From Kingdonia uniflora (taxonomy: Eukaryota; Streptophyta; Magnoliopsida; Ranunculales; Circaeasteraceae), in contig JACGCM010000452.1 of the NCBI GenBank assembly GCA_014058105.1, forward strand, positions 1,240,001 to 1,304,000: 64,000 nucleotides of DNA, written 5' to 3'. Positions 10,198 to 21,889 of the stretch are shown in pieces (within the stretch, counting starts at the first letter, position 1; every line of letters starts with the position of its first letter). Position numbers and translations under genes: made by a program. Under the pieces are notes generated by a model. It did no database searches, had not been told where the DNA came from, and worked only from the letters and a program-made list of their open reading frames with translations.

Positions 10198-10777
10198 CAA
10201 GGTAGTTAATGCATGTTGCGATGTGAATGCAACCATGGCTAGCAATATGCAACATAGATCTTGCGACCCCAATGCGACATCTTGTGATTTGCTGTAATAC
10301 ATTAGGAAATTATGCACCCACTAAATATATAATGATTAATTATAAATGGGTTTCTTTATTTCATATTTAGGTGATTTAGATGACATTAATTGGATTTTGG
10401 TTTTAAATCTTATCAAGATTTAACATATTCGAGTTATGGGTTTTTGTACGAGTTTCCTTGATCAAATTCTGAATTTTGTGATTTACCTCATGTGAGTTAT
10501 CATAATCGAGATTCTAGTTTTACGTATATTTCATAATCAAGTTTTGAGGTTTAAAAAGTCTCTGACTCAACTATTGAGTTTAATTTCTCGTAGACCTTCG
10601 CAACAAACTTTACAACACATCATGTGTTGCAAGGCGTTGCAACGTGTTGCGATAAATTGCATCACAATTGCGTTACTGTGCACCAAAGGTGTTGCGAGGT
10701 GCGTTGCGTTGCTTCCAAGTGTAACAACAGTCGCATCAATAACAATTGCCCTCGAACACTCACATCAGACTACCTTG
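10198..10777. mobile_element. MITE-like element, family with 13,177-13,775
   Basis: The left end CAAGGTAGTTAATG and the right end (other strand) CAAGGTAGTCTGATG are inverted repeats, and both sub-ends are rich in TTGCGATG/GCAACG motifs. Flanks AGCAATAT and AACAATAC could be a decayed 8-bp target duplication, which would fit an hAT-type MITE. It has no coding capacity. Confidence 0.45.
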
Positions 10778-10879
10778 AACAATACTTTCATCCAAGTTGA
10801 GTAACCTAACCCCTTCCATATGACAAACATTTATCGATCTCGAATCATTCTTCCTCGAGTGAATCAGAAAATGAGCAAC

Positions 10880-11115
10880 TACACCAAGAAAAAAGTTGTG
10901 AATTTTTTTTTACGAAAAACCCAAACGAAGAAAAGATCAAGCCGGACGACCCCAAGAAAAAAGATATGGGATCTTTTTAGGAAAACACAAACGAGGAAGG
11001 ATCGGGTAGAAAGACGACCCAAAGGAAAATGTTGTGGGATCTTTTACAAAAAACCAAATGAAGAAAGATTGCGTTGAAAGACAACCACAATAAAAAAAAA
11101 GTTGTGGGATCTTGT
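10880..11115 (+). repeat. Tandem repeat, 67-70-bp unit, about 3.5 copies
   Basis: Units begin near 10,882, 10,948, 11,018 and 11,086 with CCAAGAAAAAAG or close variants. Each continues with TTGTGGGATCTTTT, a run of A and CCAAACGAAGAAAGATC-like sequence. The short plus-strand open frame over it (lysine- and arginine-rich) follows from the repeat and is not a gene. Confidence 0.75.
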
Positions 11116-13176
11116 ATGACCCTCCATATCAGCTTAAATTAAATACTCATACATGACTAAACGACAATCCGAAGGATAATGATTCACGATACACACCCAT
11201 TATAATCAAGTCTTGCAACATAATGAATGGTTACTTGGACGTTAAGATGTTCTTTTTCCCAAGGCTTTACAAAATAAACAAAAGAGCAAAACCAGAAGGA
11301 TCATTATACCTGTCGATGATGGCTTAACCTAGAAGAGATTAGAGAGCATGTCTGAGGAGATGAGTGGTGTCCTCCTCAGGCTTCCCCTGCCAAACGTAGA
11401 AAAAGATCCGAAGTTTCCCATTGGGACTAACTGTAGTCTCCCATGAAGACTACAACATTTTACAACTTATATACTTTACTAAATTACATGGAATTTCAAA
11501 CTTAAGACCATTCTTAGCTCGTCCTCATAAATGAGCAAGAGTTAAAAAGGGGGTGATTGTAAGAGCATCAGCTCTGGCTCCTAAGGTTCAACTAAGATAG
11601 GATAAATAATAGGTCAGGCTGTCGCAGTCATGGAACCAAGAACAGATATAAGGATGGCTCGTCAAGAGCTCGTCCCAGTTACAGAATAATAACTACAAAA
11701 AAAAGACCAAGAACTGCACAAGGCAAAAAATATGGGCTCGGGCCTGGAGGAACAACCCTGACTGAACCCCATTTGGCTCGTACATTGGTGCATAACCCCT
11801 CTCTCTGAGTCTCTGACAATCAACCTGGGGGAATGTCCCAGTAAAATGAACCGCTGTAGCGATGCCCACCTATGCCTAGGGTTCACAACTAAAGCCAATA
11901 AATAATGGGGAACCCTAAAAAGAATATTTTCCCAATTTTTTTGCTCCACCTAGCCGGTTTCCTAAGCCCCCACGAGAGATATGAGCCAACTAGAGGTGAA
12001 GACTGGAGTCCTTCTCTGGTTACCCAGCGAACCATGGAGACCAGGTCATGGAGACCACAAATGGCATCATTTGTGTGAATGAACGAAAAAAAAAATCTAT
12101 CTCTACAAGTCGAGAAGATTACAAACGTGAGGAAGAAAATTCCCTAAGGGATGTATCGTAAGGGTTTGGATAGTTTCTTTCCGATGATTATAATAATTAG
12201 ATCTGGGGAGAATAATTTTTAAATGCATTTAGATTTATACCATCGAGTTGATAGCGGAGCACCATGATTTTGGTAGCGAACCATGATTTGGGTGAGAAAA
12301 CAAGGTGAGCAGAAAGTTCCTATAGGGATTTAAGTGACCATTGGGGATGGCTCATGACCAATCGTGGAATTGGGTAAGAAGATGTAACTGATAGTGTTCA
12401 TTGGTGACGCATTGGTAAGTGTAGACCAAAGTACTCGGAAAGCTTTCAAATAAATTATCGAGATGTGGCATAATCAAAGTCTTCAAAAATATGTCAGGTC
12501 AGACAATAGATTTAATCACCTCTGTGATTTTTTTTTTAATGAAATTCGAACACAAGTTGGTAAGATGCCTAAACGAGATACTTCAGCCTTTATCGAAATG
12601 AAGATAAGTTCCTTAATCACAAGAACTTTTCCCTCCAATTGCTCGATGCATTGCCAGAAAAGATAAGTTGTTTCAACCTCTCTTCTTAAATACTATGATG
12701 TGCATACAAACATTTCGTTTACTAAGTTAGTTTACGATGTCCGTGTTAATTCAACTAATCTTGATGTCTGTGTTAATTCAGCTAATCTTGATGTCTTTAA
12801 CATATTGGTGTTTCTTGAATAACACATCACTTAACCCCTATGATGAGCAGAGTATGTATGTATAAAAGAGGTGCAATAACGAGCAGGCATCCCACTATAA
12901 TGTCCATGAGTATGACACAGGATATGATATCAACGGAATTTCTACATAAAAAAAGGAACCACCGGACGTGCAAATCAGTCTTAGAACCATATTGACGTGG
13001 TAACCCGTACTTGGTTAAACTAACGAGAGGGCAATTGTGTCGGCTTTCCTTTTCATGTAGTTTTCTTCACTTACATTTTTGTTGTAAGATTCATACTTTA
13101 CTTGCAGCAAGGTATTTGATGGAGTTGGATAATGCTACTCCATGAGGTTGCAATCCACTTTTGTGTTTTACACGAG
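11116..13176. other. Intergenic DNA, no gene recognised
   Basis: I see no domain, LTR or terminal repeat here. A 27-bp unit (GATGTCTGTGTTAATTCAGC and on) occurs just over twice at 12,736-12,796. A sequence GTAAGAGCATCAGCTCTGGC at 11,560 looks like one end of a Harbinger-type MITE, but I could not find its other end. Confidence 0.5.
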
Positions 13177-13775
13177 CAAGGTAGTTTATGTATATTGCAA
13201 TGCGATCATCGGTGAAAAAATATACTACGGCGAATATATCGAATATCCTAATCCTATTGTAGAGATTGCGAAATAATAGGCAAAGATTGAATCCAAATAT
13301 GCCAAAGTAGCAAACTAACGAATTATTGGTTTAATGGATGGAAGTTCTTGCTGTATAGATGCCTTTTTTTTTTTAGGTTTTGTTCTTAATAAAGTAATTG
13401 AGTATTTTTTATCTCCTACCCAAATCTAATTAGGAAGGTTATACTTTTTGTATTTGTATCGTATACTGGATTTAGTAATTATTCTTTTTTATATGTATTT
13501 TCACATAGTACTTAACCTGTACTTCAACAACAGTTTCCATTTCTGTGTTTTCTACTGTATTTAAGGTAGTTTCTCGCATTTGTGGTGCATTATAATATGT
13601 GTAACATTAGAAAATGAGATAATATTCGACAAGAAAATGACAATATGTGATGAAAACGACATTGCGCAACGCACTTGAGTTTAGTCGCATTTTAGGGGAG
13701 GCGGCAGATATGTGATGCGATCCCATGCCGTATAAACCGCATTTTCCCTATATACGGTCGCATTTGACTACCTCG
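13177..13775. mobile_element. MITE-like element, second family member
   Basis: It has the same kind of ends as the unit at 10,198: left CAAGGTAGTTTATG, right (other strand) CGAGGTAGTCAAATG. GCAATGCG/TCGCAT motifs lie near both ends. It is non-coding, about 600 bp, and A/T-rich in the middle. The target duplication is not clear. Confidence 0.45.
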
Positions 13776-13918
13776 AGATAAGACTCTTAAGGAATTCTAA
13801 CATGACCCTGAATTTGATATTCTAACTGCTAATTAATTGTCCCAAATTAGTTACCCGTGCTCACAATGCGCATTGCTTAGTTCTTGATTTGCATATGCAT
13901 GATTATAAGAACTAAGAG

Positions 13919-14257
13919 TGAGCAAACAATTACACAAATTAAAATCAACGGTCACGTTTATTCATTAATCTCTACGAACTACAAGTTTTCCATACCTAAC
14001 TAAAGTTTCTCCTTCTTCTCAAAACTCAACACTAACTATCCCTCTCCACAAGATCAACCATATCTAGGAGATCTCCCACTTATCTCTACACTCCCCACAA
14101 AATAGGAAACAACTAAGAGTAATCCCTTAATTAAATGATTATGTAAATAAACAAAATATCTAAAATATTATTCTAAATATAACTATTAGAGACCGGCTCG
14201 CAAAGAACGTGCATAGGTCGTGGAGACATGGTGGTGACGACCAACCACGACCTATCA
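13919..14257 (-). repeat. LTR of gag-only element, copy 2
   Basis: Read on the minus strand it starts TGATAGGTCGTGGTTGGTCG and contains the shared TTTTGTGGGGAGTGTAGAGA block and an AATAAA near its end. It is 339 bp with these limits, the same as copy 3. Similarity to copy 3 goes on for about 15 bases past the CA end, so the true end may be near 13,903. Confidence 0.6.
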
Positions 14258-14399
14258 ACTCTCCCTCCTTAGAAGAATTTGACCATGAACTCAAGGAGGA
14301 GGAAGATCAACAGCTGGAAAATCTGAATCATTGTAGTCTTCGCTCAATAGCTGCTTGAAGACCCCGTCGATATGATCATGAAGGTGTTATGACAGAAGT

Positions 14400-16130
14400 G
14401 ACAAAGGCTTCTTAGGATTATGGCATTCTCTCCTCATGTGCCTTATTTTCCCGCAATTATAATAAAATAACCCCGCTAGTTGTACCAACTGGTTTTGTCG
14501 TCCTTACAGTTGTTGCTAGAGTTGTGGATGTCATAGCTGGGGTTGGCGCCGTAAATGATGAAAAGCATGATGGCTTTAATTTAGTTTCTACCCGACGAGC
14601 CATCTCCACTATTTTCGAAAGTGACTGAGAAGAAAACAAGAGCATCTCGCCTTAAATTCGTTTTGTCAGCCCAAACGGAACCGACTAACCCGCACCGACT
14701 AACCCGTTGTGCTTCAGACTTTGGCAAGATAAAGTACGACGATAACATGTAAAAGTCATTTGCATAATCATCCACCGACTGATTTCTAGTTTGTTGTAAG
14801 GTCTAGAGTTTCGCAAAACGTTCTTCCTCATAGGTATTGGAAATTAAATGGGACATCATTTATCCTCGCATAGCTTCCCAATCTGTGATATACTCCACCC
14901 TTACGAATGCTTTAAGCTATTGAACACGTTCCCACCAATTCAAAGCATAAAGAGTTAATTTTGTCTCTACCAAGCTCACTGCCTGTATACTTTTTAAATG
15001 ACAGAATCTTATCGACCCTGTTAAGCCAATCAATAAAACTATTTGCATCCGACTTCCTGTCAAATTCATGCACATTAATTTTAACGTCAAAATTCAAATT
15101 TTGGAATGCAAAAATAATAGCGTTCGATACCTGACTTTCCAGGTTACCCTGGAATTCGTACCCCTGTGTGTCATACGACGACTGTTGCCCATATCTAGTA
15201 TTGCCTATCCCTGGGTTTGCTTGAAAATCATCGTTTTGAGTACCCGTCCTAAAGTTATTTGGAAGAACTCCGCAACTTCGCCCTCTCCTGTTGTTGAAAC
15301 CATACTTGTCCCCGTATCCTCTCTGGTCAGACTCATCACAATACCTTGCTCTCAGTTGTGATCCTATTTTCCGATTCCCATTGTCTTTGTTGACTACCCT
15401 GTCCAGAATATCGTGGCCCCTGGGGAGGTGTAAGGGACCTCTGTGGTCAAGGGGGCACATAAAGCGGTGCCCTTGCCGACGCTTGCCCTCCTGAGGACTG
15501 TCCGATATTCTGCCAATCTCTACTAGCGGTTCCTGCATATTCTATTATACTTTAGTCAATGTCACACACGCTTAAACCGGCTGTCGTTGTTGCATTAGTA
15601 GTAGTCCCTGTGGTCGCCCTGGAGCAAACGTCGTTGTGTTCGCCAGGAACTACCGGCTAAAGTCTCCCTCCTGAGTGGGTCCAAAATATTGGGATAGTCC
15701 ACATTGGCCTTGCCGAGTTGGTGCCTAGGTGTGGGTCTCCCCATTAGGGTTGTAAGCTCTACTACTGTGCTACCCTGATTGGGGTCGTATTTTTTACCGA
15801 CATTATTGGTGGCATTGTTTGCGACGCAGTGATGATGGTTGGTGGCGTGGTTCTAATCGTCGGACTAGCCAAAGGTGTCATAGTCATAGTGGATGCGGGG
15901 TTGATTGGTCAGGTTCTATCCCTTCCCGCCGTACTCGATTGGTGATGTTTGGGGAACCTTCAGCAATGGCATCGATGAACTCGTGCAGGGAGAGTGAGTA
16001 TTTGGTCATTGTCCCCTTATGGGCTGAGGATCTGGGCCCGAATCCTAGTTGGGCTCTGGCTGAACTATAAAAACCCGCCCCAACAGTTGAATTACCCACA
16101 TGTTCTGGATGTGGGCAGACATGTGTGCTC
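14400..16130 (-). pseudogene. Retrotransposon gag (copy 2), broken
   Basis: On the minus strand the reading begins in the N-terminal part (ARAQLGFGPRSSAHKGTMTK near 16,050, shared with copy 3). It goes on through a Gly/Arg/Gln/Asn-rich region near 15,300 into the core (FDRKSDANSFIDWLNRVDKI near 15,050), then the second half (SVDDYANDFYMLSS near 14,770) and a zinc knuckle near 14,420-14,465. The first cysteine of the knuckle is replaced by tyrosine (YYNCGKIRHMRREC). There are several frame changes and stops. A duplication of about 10 codons is seen near 14,690 (TNPHRLTNP-type repeat in the DNA). Confidence 0.7.
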
Positions 16131-16584
16131 TTTTTGAATACGAAATTTTAAGGAATAATACTTGAATTGGCATATCATGTCTCGATCAAGAGTAATAGCA
16201 TTTATATGGAGAAGTCTTAAGGCGTATCATGACTTGATTAAGAGGGAAAACATTTCCATGAATAAATATTAAAGTGTATCATGAGCCGAGCTCTTATGTC
16301 TAGCTGTCTGGAGCCATTCCACCTGACCTTTTATGTCTAGGGGGTTGTAGCCCTTTGAACCGATCACTTATGTCTTGCAAGTCATTGCTCTTTAACCCGA
16401 CAGTTATGTCTTTCGTAGCCCTTCGGGCACACGTGATTTGATACCAAATAAACATATGCATTATGAGCAATACTTATAACACGATTGTGATAAAATTTGC
16501 GTACCTGACCTGCTATGAGCTTAGCGTAGCGAATACCTGAATCCTGCGAGCTTTGCTAACAATATCATTTGCTTCTCCTTCGCT
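16131..16584 (-). other. Left flank of the Tat element: exon-like remnant
   Basis: This segment and 28,186-28,790 were one piece before the Tat element inserted (both sides share TCTTC). On the minus strand, reading from the right flank into this one, DSYEKLRQAKDMFYVTLEEA, and then about 20 more residues, stay open across the join up to a GT at about 16,537. The protein is not recognised. 16,131-16,500 otherwise holds repeated TTATGTCT / AGACATAA motifs and no gene. Confidence 0.35.
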
Positions 16585-16804
16585 TCTTCTGTAGTAGCCA
16601 ACTACTCGCAGCGTTCTAGCTACAATCAAACACTCGAAGGCTATATCGAAGCCTACCTAGAGATCAGAGACGATAGTTGTGTCCACGAAGCAGAGCATGA
16701 AAGTCGCATCAGTACCAGAAATACTTCGACCATGGTCGTACATGGTTGAAGGCAGACACGTCAGGCAGCCAGATCACCAGACAGCACAGAGAAACAAGCC
16801 GCTC

Positions 16805-16920
16805 GACAACTATAGTGTCAGGTCCAACAACCAACAACCACAGTGCCAGATCCAATAACCACAGTGTCAGAACCAACAGCTACAGTGTAAGAATCGACAA
16901 CTACAGTGTCAGAACCGACT
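16805..16920 (+). repeat. 21-bp tandem array in the Tat LTR
   Basis: About five units of the type AACAACTACAGTGTCAGA, alternating CAGTGTCAG and CAGTGCCAG, lie about 80-190 bases before the TATA-like motif. The same array is in the 3' LTR at 27,699-27,806. The position suggests an upstream promoter element (inference). Confidence 0.65.
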
Positions 16921-16993
16921 CCGGGTACAAGTCAGTTATCCCCGGAGGATATTCATGTAACTTGACCCCCCATGGTGACTCAACCCTTTCTAT

Positions 16994-17003
16994 ATCCTAT
17001 AAA
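16994..17003 (+). promoter_or_regulatory. TATA-like motif of Tat LTR
   Basis: TATAAATAGG follows the tandem array. The 3' LTR has the same motif near 27,880. Confidence 0.6.
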
Positions 17004-17303
17004 TAGGAGGGAAGAGGGACTATGAAGGGGTTATAAAATCTCTCCCAACATACCTAACAAGTTTACCTTCAAATACCCTGTAACGACCCAGTTCCCCATA
17101 CTTCGCCTGCTTTACATATATAACATTACTCTTAAAAATCCTCATCAGAGGTCGTGGAGCAACCCATTTTAGGCCTCCTCGCAAGTGTATAATCCCTATA
17201 GTGTCTCGTTATTATTGATTGTATGCTTGAAACCCTCTGGTCGAAGATAAAACCCATAGTGTAAGAGTCAGCTTCCCCTCACACGAAGCTAGGCCCCTAC
17301 ATT

Positions 17304-17318
17304 TGGCGCCGTCCGTGC
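17304..17318 (+). promoter_or_regulatory. Primer-binding site of Tat element
   Basis: TGGCGCCGTCCGTGC begins two bases after the 5' LTR. TGGCGCCG is the usual start of the tRNA-primed site in Tat and Athila elements. Confidence 0.7.
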
Positions 17319-17387
17319 TATTCTACCCTACCAGCCTCCCCCTATTTTTTTTCACTTTTCCTTTTCTATTCCTACAAGCCATCTTTA

Positions 17388-18920
17388 ATGGCCCCAATCC
17401 TCCGCTCCACTTCCACCCTTGCCGGCAACTCCGCCGACGGAGTGGCCGCTCAGCTCGCCCTTCTTACCTAACAATTCGCTCAAGCTGAGGAACGACATCG
17501 AAATCAGTCATACCAGGAGCGTGAAGAACACCGACAAGAGTTTGAAGCTGAACGACAACGTTGTTTAGACGATGCAGACATACAATATCGTGCCCTCGAC
17601 GATCTACGCAATACGGTTCGCGAGTTGCAACGACTTCAGACTCAAGACGCCCCTCCGCCCTCTCGAGCACCTGCCTCATCGCGCGTCTTCGCCCGCGCCC
17701 GGTTTGGGCCCCAACCACATATTGACATACCCCCAGTCCATCTTGGCGCCGAAGGTGCTCCCCCTACCATTTTACCTACCGGATCGATCCACCTTGGCAT
17801 ACACCCTACAGAGGATTCCTCCGATTCCACTCTTCGCACTACCAGATACCCCAAACGCCGCCCTGCTCGAGAACGTCTCAGGGAGCACAACGCTGAGCAC
17901 ACGTCGAACATTTGGCCTCATCCCCTTCGACCACAAAGATCCCCCCCCCCTCGTCCTGCCTATCTTACACAACAGGAACTCGACCAAAAAATCCACACTG
18001 CCATCCGTATCAGTGCGAGCCCCATACTAAACTCTTGGAGTCAGTTAAACAACCCCCTCTGCCCGTTATCGAGGTGTCTCCAAATTTCCACGCCCCCAAA
18101 TCAGTAAATGCCGCAATACCGACCCCCAATCCCACATCCTCGAATTTCAAAATGCCTTAAGCCTACACTCCACGGTTGATCACCTGTTGTGTCGACTGTT
18201 TCATACCAGCCTCACAGGCAACCCTCTCAGATGGTACCATGGCCTTCCCAATAGTTCCATCCGAAGCTTTGAACAACTTTCAACCCTTTTCATCGCCCAG
18301 TTTGCCTTCAATAAAGACCGCGAGGTCCGGGTCTATGCCTTCTTCAACTTCCACAAATCCCCTAATGAAACCCTTGAAGCCTTCACCAAGCGGTTTCTCG
18401 ATGAGTCGCGCAAGATCGAAAACCTCGACTGTACGAACGTTGTTTTCGCCTATTCTAACGCTTTGCCGGATAACAACTGCGTTAAGGAATACATCGTGCT
18501 CCACAAACCGCAAACCCTCAAGAAGATGTTATCTAAAGTTAATGAGTACATCATCTTCGAGCGCCTCCGCGAGTCAAATCGCCAGGGGCAAGCTTTAACC
18601 ACCAATCAGAACAAACCTTGACAACCTTTGACACCCCTGGTCGCTCCCGTCTCACAGGAGACTGAGAGCCGCAAACGCCCCCACACCGATGATACTACCA
18701 TTGAGGCCCACAAAAAATGACCCAAGCCAGTTCTTCCCAAGCTTACCGCCCCCATCAGTACCCTTCTCCCACAAATTCAGGCCGACCCCATATGGCATAC
18801 CCTTACCCCATCGAGGTCAAACAAACCGAACCTTACTGCCAGAACCAAGTGTAACTGTCATCACACCAACAAAACAAATGCTACGCTCTGCAACGCTCTC
18901 TCAAAATAATTCTTAAGGCG
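17388..18920 (+). pseudogene. Tat gag, broken
   Basis: The ATG at 17,388 starts a reading with an N-terminal Gln/Glu/Arg-rich helix (EERHRNQSYQEREEHRQEFE near 17,490) after one stop at 17,468. A proline-rich linker follows, then the gag core at 18,187-18,621: LTGNPLRWYHGLPNSSIRSF, LSTLFIAQFAF and LEAFTKRFLDESRKIENL. These are hallmarks of Ty3 gag. The N-terminal part and the core lie in different frames. After the core come Pro/Ser-rich segments and, near 18,915, a GRLHQYVADL block typical of the region before the protease. This protein would form the particle. Confidence 0.8.
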
Positions 18921-19219
18921 GGTCGTCTACATCAATATGTCGCTGACCTCCCTAGCTACCTCGACGGGTCTTACCTTAAGCCTCAACCCGCCCCAGCTGC
19001 CGACCCAGCCGAGGTAGACATTTACCAACTTCATCTCATCGAGGTCAACAATATCGACAACGGCCATTCTAAAAACAAGCGCAAACGTGTCGAAGAATTC
19101 TGCAAACTCACCTGCCAAGAGAAGCTACCCGCACTTCTGCCAGAGTCGAGCCAATACCCTCGACCCGAGGGTATCTCATTTATCGATTGTGACACTTCGG
19201 ATGTTTGTTTCCCTCATTC

Positions 19220-19565
19220 CGACCCTTTAGTCATTATGATTAAGGTCGAACACCTCATCCTCCATACCATGCTCATCGATCGACACTGGCAGTGCAGTTG
19301 ACGTACTGTTTCTCCAGACTATTTGAACCATGCATAAAACAGACCCGGCAAATGTCAAACTCAAAGGCTTCAACAGCGCTACTGAAGTCGTTGTCGGTCG
19401 CATTAGTTTCCCTGTCACTACAGGGCCAGTTACACTCCAAACTAGCTTTCTTGTCATCGACAAGAAATCCGAATATCTCGACATCCTTGGCCGCGACTGG
19501 CTCCATGCTATGAGAGCCATACCTTCGACTTACCACCAAACCCTTCGTTTCATTACCCATTGTGG
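19220..19565 (+). pseudogene. Tat aspartic protease, broken
   Basis: The active-site loop reads LID-TGSAVDVLFLQ near 19,270-19,315 with two extra bases after LID. It is followed by KLKGFNSATEVVVGRISFPV (19,340-19,415) and DILGRDWLHAMRAIPSTYHQ (19,480-19,545), the second hallmark block. A stop lies at about 19,318 (TGA) and the last part is in another frame. The protease would cut the polyprotein. Confidence 0.8.
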
Positions 19566-19779
19566 TACGTAGAACTTAAAAGGCTCCCAACGCCTTGCCC
19601 GCTCATGCGAGCACCCGGAGATCGATCAAACCTGAAAACTTGTCAAACCATAGCAATCAATGTCTCTCTTTACCCCCGTACCTTTGATGCCAGCTACCAC
19701 ACCCATCGAACCCACTATCTATATCGAACCCGACGGTCCTGGTCGAGGTACATTCAATGGTACTTTTCTAGATGAGGCG

Positions 19780-20540
19780 GAAAGCCTCGAACTCACCGAC
19801 TTCCTTTGAGCAAATAAAGATGTCTTCGCCTGGACATTCCATGAGATGCCCGGTGTCGACCCCACTTTAGCATGTCATTGACTCGACCTCATCCCTCACT
19901 CTACAGCAGTGAAGCAAAAGAAGCGTACGTTGGCCCCACGACTTTGAGAAGCAGTAAACCTCGAAGTCGACAAACTCTAAGTCGCGAGATTCATCAGAGA
20001 AGTCAAGTATGTTGACTGGATATCCAATATTGTTGTTGTTCCTAAGAAGAACGACAAGATCAGAATCTGCGTCGACTTCACAGACCTCAACAAACACACA
20101 CCGAAAGACAGCTTCCCCCTCCTGATCATTTCAGTACTCCTGGATGCCACAACCGAACATGAGCAAGGCCTTTACTATTTTAACGTCATGCCCTTTGGCC
20201 TTAAAAATGCAGGTGCCACTTACCAACATCTTGTTACCACCATGTTTAAACCCTTGCTTGGCAAGTCGGTCGAAGTTTACATCGACGACATGTTATGCAA
20301 GAGCCTCCAAAAACAAACCCATATCCAGGACCTTACCGAGGTCTTTGCCATACTTGGTAAATATAACATGAAGCTAAACCTAGAGAAATACCAATTTGGT
20401 GTTTCATCAGACAAATTTTTGGGTCATCTCATCAGCAAACGGGGGTATCGAGATCGACCTCACTCATATCTGAGCCCTCATCGGCATGCCTTCCCCTCGA
20501 ACGAAAAAAGATGTCCAAAAGGTCACTGGTAAGATAGCCG
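19780..20540 (+). pseudogene. Tat reverse transcriptase, broken
   Basis: Motifs in order are NKDVFAWTFHEMPGVDPTLA (19,810-19,870), WISNIVVVPKKNDKIRICVD (20,015-20,075), DLNKHTPKDSFPL, YYFNVMPFGLKNAGATYQ (20,175-20,228), and the catalytic YIDDM (20,277-20,291). Then come NLEKYQFGVSSDKFLGHLIS and a shift near 20,440. The palm segment that normally lies between the DSFPL block and the MPFGL block is shortened, so one catalytic aspartate block is missing. Stops at 19,807, 19,878, 19,945 and 19,978 replace Arg or Gln codons. Confidence 0.85.
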
Positions 20541-21105
20541 CTCTCAACCGTTTTATATCAAAATCCTCTGACCGTTGTGTTTGGCTTTTTTCCCTCTTAC
20601 GCGACCAAGGCGCCCACAAGGCCAAAATGAAAAACAACCCCTGATTGCAAACAAACTTTCCTTGAACTTAAAACATACCTTGGTCGACCACCCATCATCA
20701 GTACCCCCATCGAAGGCGAAACGTTTTCTTTATACCTTGCAGCTACCGACACTTCTATTAGTTCGGTCCTTATTCGACTTGACTCTAGCTTTGAGAAACC
20801 CGTATACTTTATTAGCAAAACTCTGACACCCGCAGAGACTCGATATACCAAGCTCGAGCGACTGCTCCTTACACTCGTTTATATTGCTCGAAAACTCAAA
20901 CCATACTTTCAAGCTCACCCCATACATGTTATCACAAGTTACCCCCTTCGAGAAGTACTCAGCAAGAAAGAAAAATCTAGACGGGTACAGCAGTGGTATG
21001 TTTATCTTGGCGAACACGACATCACATTTGAGAAACATATATCTCAAAAAGGCCAAGCAGTCGCAGATTTCCTCGCTAACTTCCCGGTAGAAGACATCGA
21101 CTGAG
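20541..21105 (+). pseudogene. Tat RNase H domain 1, broken
   Basis: The reading continues from RT through a region with frame changes to KPVYFISKTLTPAETRYTKL (about 20,800-20,860) and HDITFEKHISQKGQAVADFL (21,015-21,080). The latter is the usual end of the first RNase H. It would degrade the RNA of the RNA/DNA hybrid. Confidence 0.75.
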
Positions 21106-21164
21106 AGGAACATGAAGATGATCTACCAGAAGACCAGCCCAAACAAAATGACCCATGGAACCCT

Positions 21165-21550
21165 AACACAGGTTGGCGTCTCTTTACAGATGGATCCGTT
21201 GGGCTTAACGGTTCGGGGATCGGTGTTGTCCTGGTTACCCCCGCCAATGATCGAATTGAAAAAGCCGTCAAGTTAAACTTCGAATGCTCCAACGAGGCTG
21301 AGTATGAAGCCTTGATCCATGGCCTCGACCTCGCACTCGAACTTTGTGTCCTTAAACTTGCAATATTTATTGACTCCCAACTTGTTCAAAGACAATACAC
21401 CGGTGAAAATCAGGCCAACGGTCGCATGACTGAGTATACTTCTCTCGTTCGCCAGCGCATGAATCGTTTTCCTAAAAAATCTTCTATTACTTATTACCCC
21501 CGAGGCAAAAACAAACATGCCGATGCCCTCGCCTACATAGCGGCCATGTT
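21165..21550 (+). pseudogene. Tat second RNase H domain
   Basis: GWRLFTDGSVGLNGSGIGVV (21,173-21,232) carries the first catalytic aspartate. NEAEYEALIHGLDLALEL (21,292-21,350) and IDSQLVQRQYTGE (21,370-21,408) carry the next acidic residues, and KNKHADALAYIAAM closes the domain. This archaeal-type extra RNase H is a mark of Tat elements. A TGA at 21,103 (in place of Trp) cuts it from the upstream frame. The domain itself is open. Confidence 0.85.
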
Positions 21551-21889
21551 AGGCCAGTCCGAATCTCGAACACTCCATATCGAAGTACTCGAACGCCCAA
21601 GTATCGACCAGATCAAAGTCAATGCCATCAATACTGGGGGCGAGAGTCTCGATCCAGATGATTGGCGAACACCATTTCTTGCTTACTTCAACATTTCTAC
21701 CTTCCCAGATGACCCCAAAGTTAAATGTTCGGTACTAAAAAATTGTCGCAGATACACCATCTTCAAAGGCGAGTTACGTCGTAAATCTCCAAACGGCGTC
21801 CACCTCTGGTGCATCTCTCAAAACGAAGTCATTACCATTCTTGCCGAACTCAACGAAGGTACCTGCGGTGCTCACACTGTTGGTCGATC

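Larger units (their letters stand above)
13900..16130 (-). mobile_element. Gag-only LTR retrotransposon, copy 2 (partial)
   Basis: On the minus strand this copy holds most of gag (16,130 to 14,400), about 200 bases without pol, a purine tract (AAGGAGGGAGAGT) and an LTR. Its 5' end is cut at about 16,130, where similarity to copy 3 stops, so the first LTR and the gag start are missing. It gives the best evidence that the family goes from gag straight to the LTR. Confidence 0.65.
16590..17301 (+). repeat. 5' LTR of Tat element
   Basis: It starts TGTAGTAGCC and ends GGCCCCTACA, matching the 3' LTR. It includes a promoter-like TATAAATAGG near 16,997 and a short tandem array at 16,805-16,920. It lacks a block of about 65-75 bases that is present in the 3' LTR (27,510-27,590). 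Confidence 0.9.

Noticed and set aside
11662..11949. 95-codon minus-strand frame as a gene
   Set aside because: No domain, no splice or promoter context, and the composition is like the surrounding non-coding DNA.
13871..13920. Inverted repeat CTTAGTTCTT...AAGAACTAAG at the end of gag-only copy 2 as a separate element
   Set aside because: One arm belongs to the LTR end (also in copy 3). The other may be chance, and no element borders are seen.
16746..17006. Repeat-like protein with (Y/H)SVRT units in the Tat LTR
   Set aside because: It is a translation of the 21-bp LTR tandem array. The 3' LTR does not keep the frame.
17464..18030. Several overlapping open frames on both strands
   Set aside because: They are by-products of the G/C-rich gag linker. 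Only the reading that leads to the gag core has family features.
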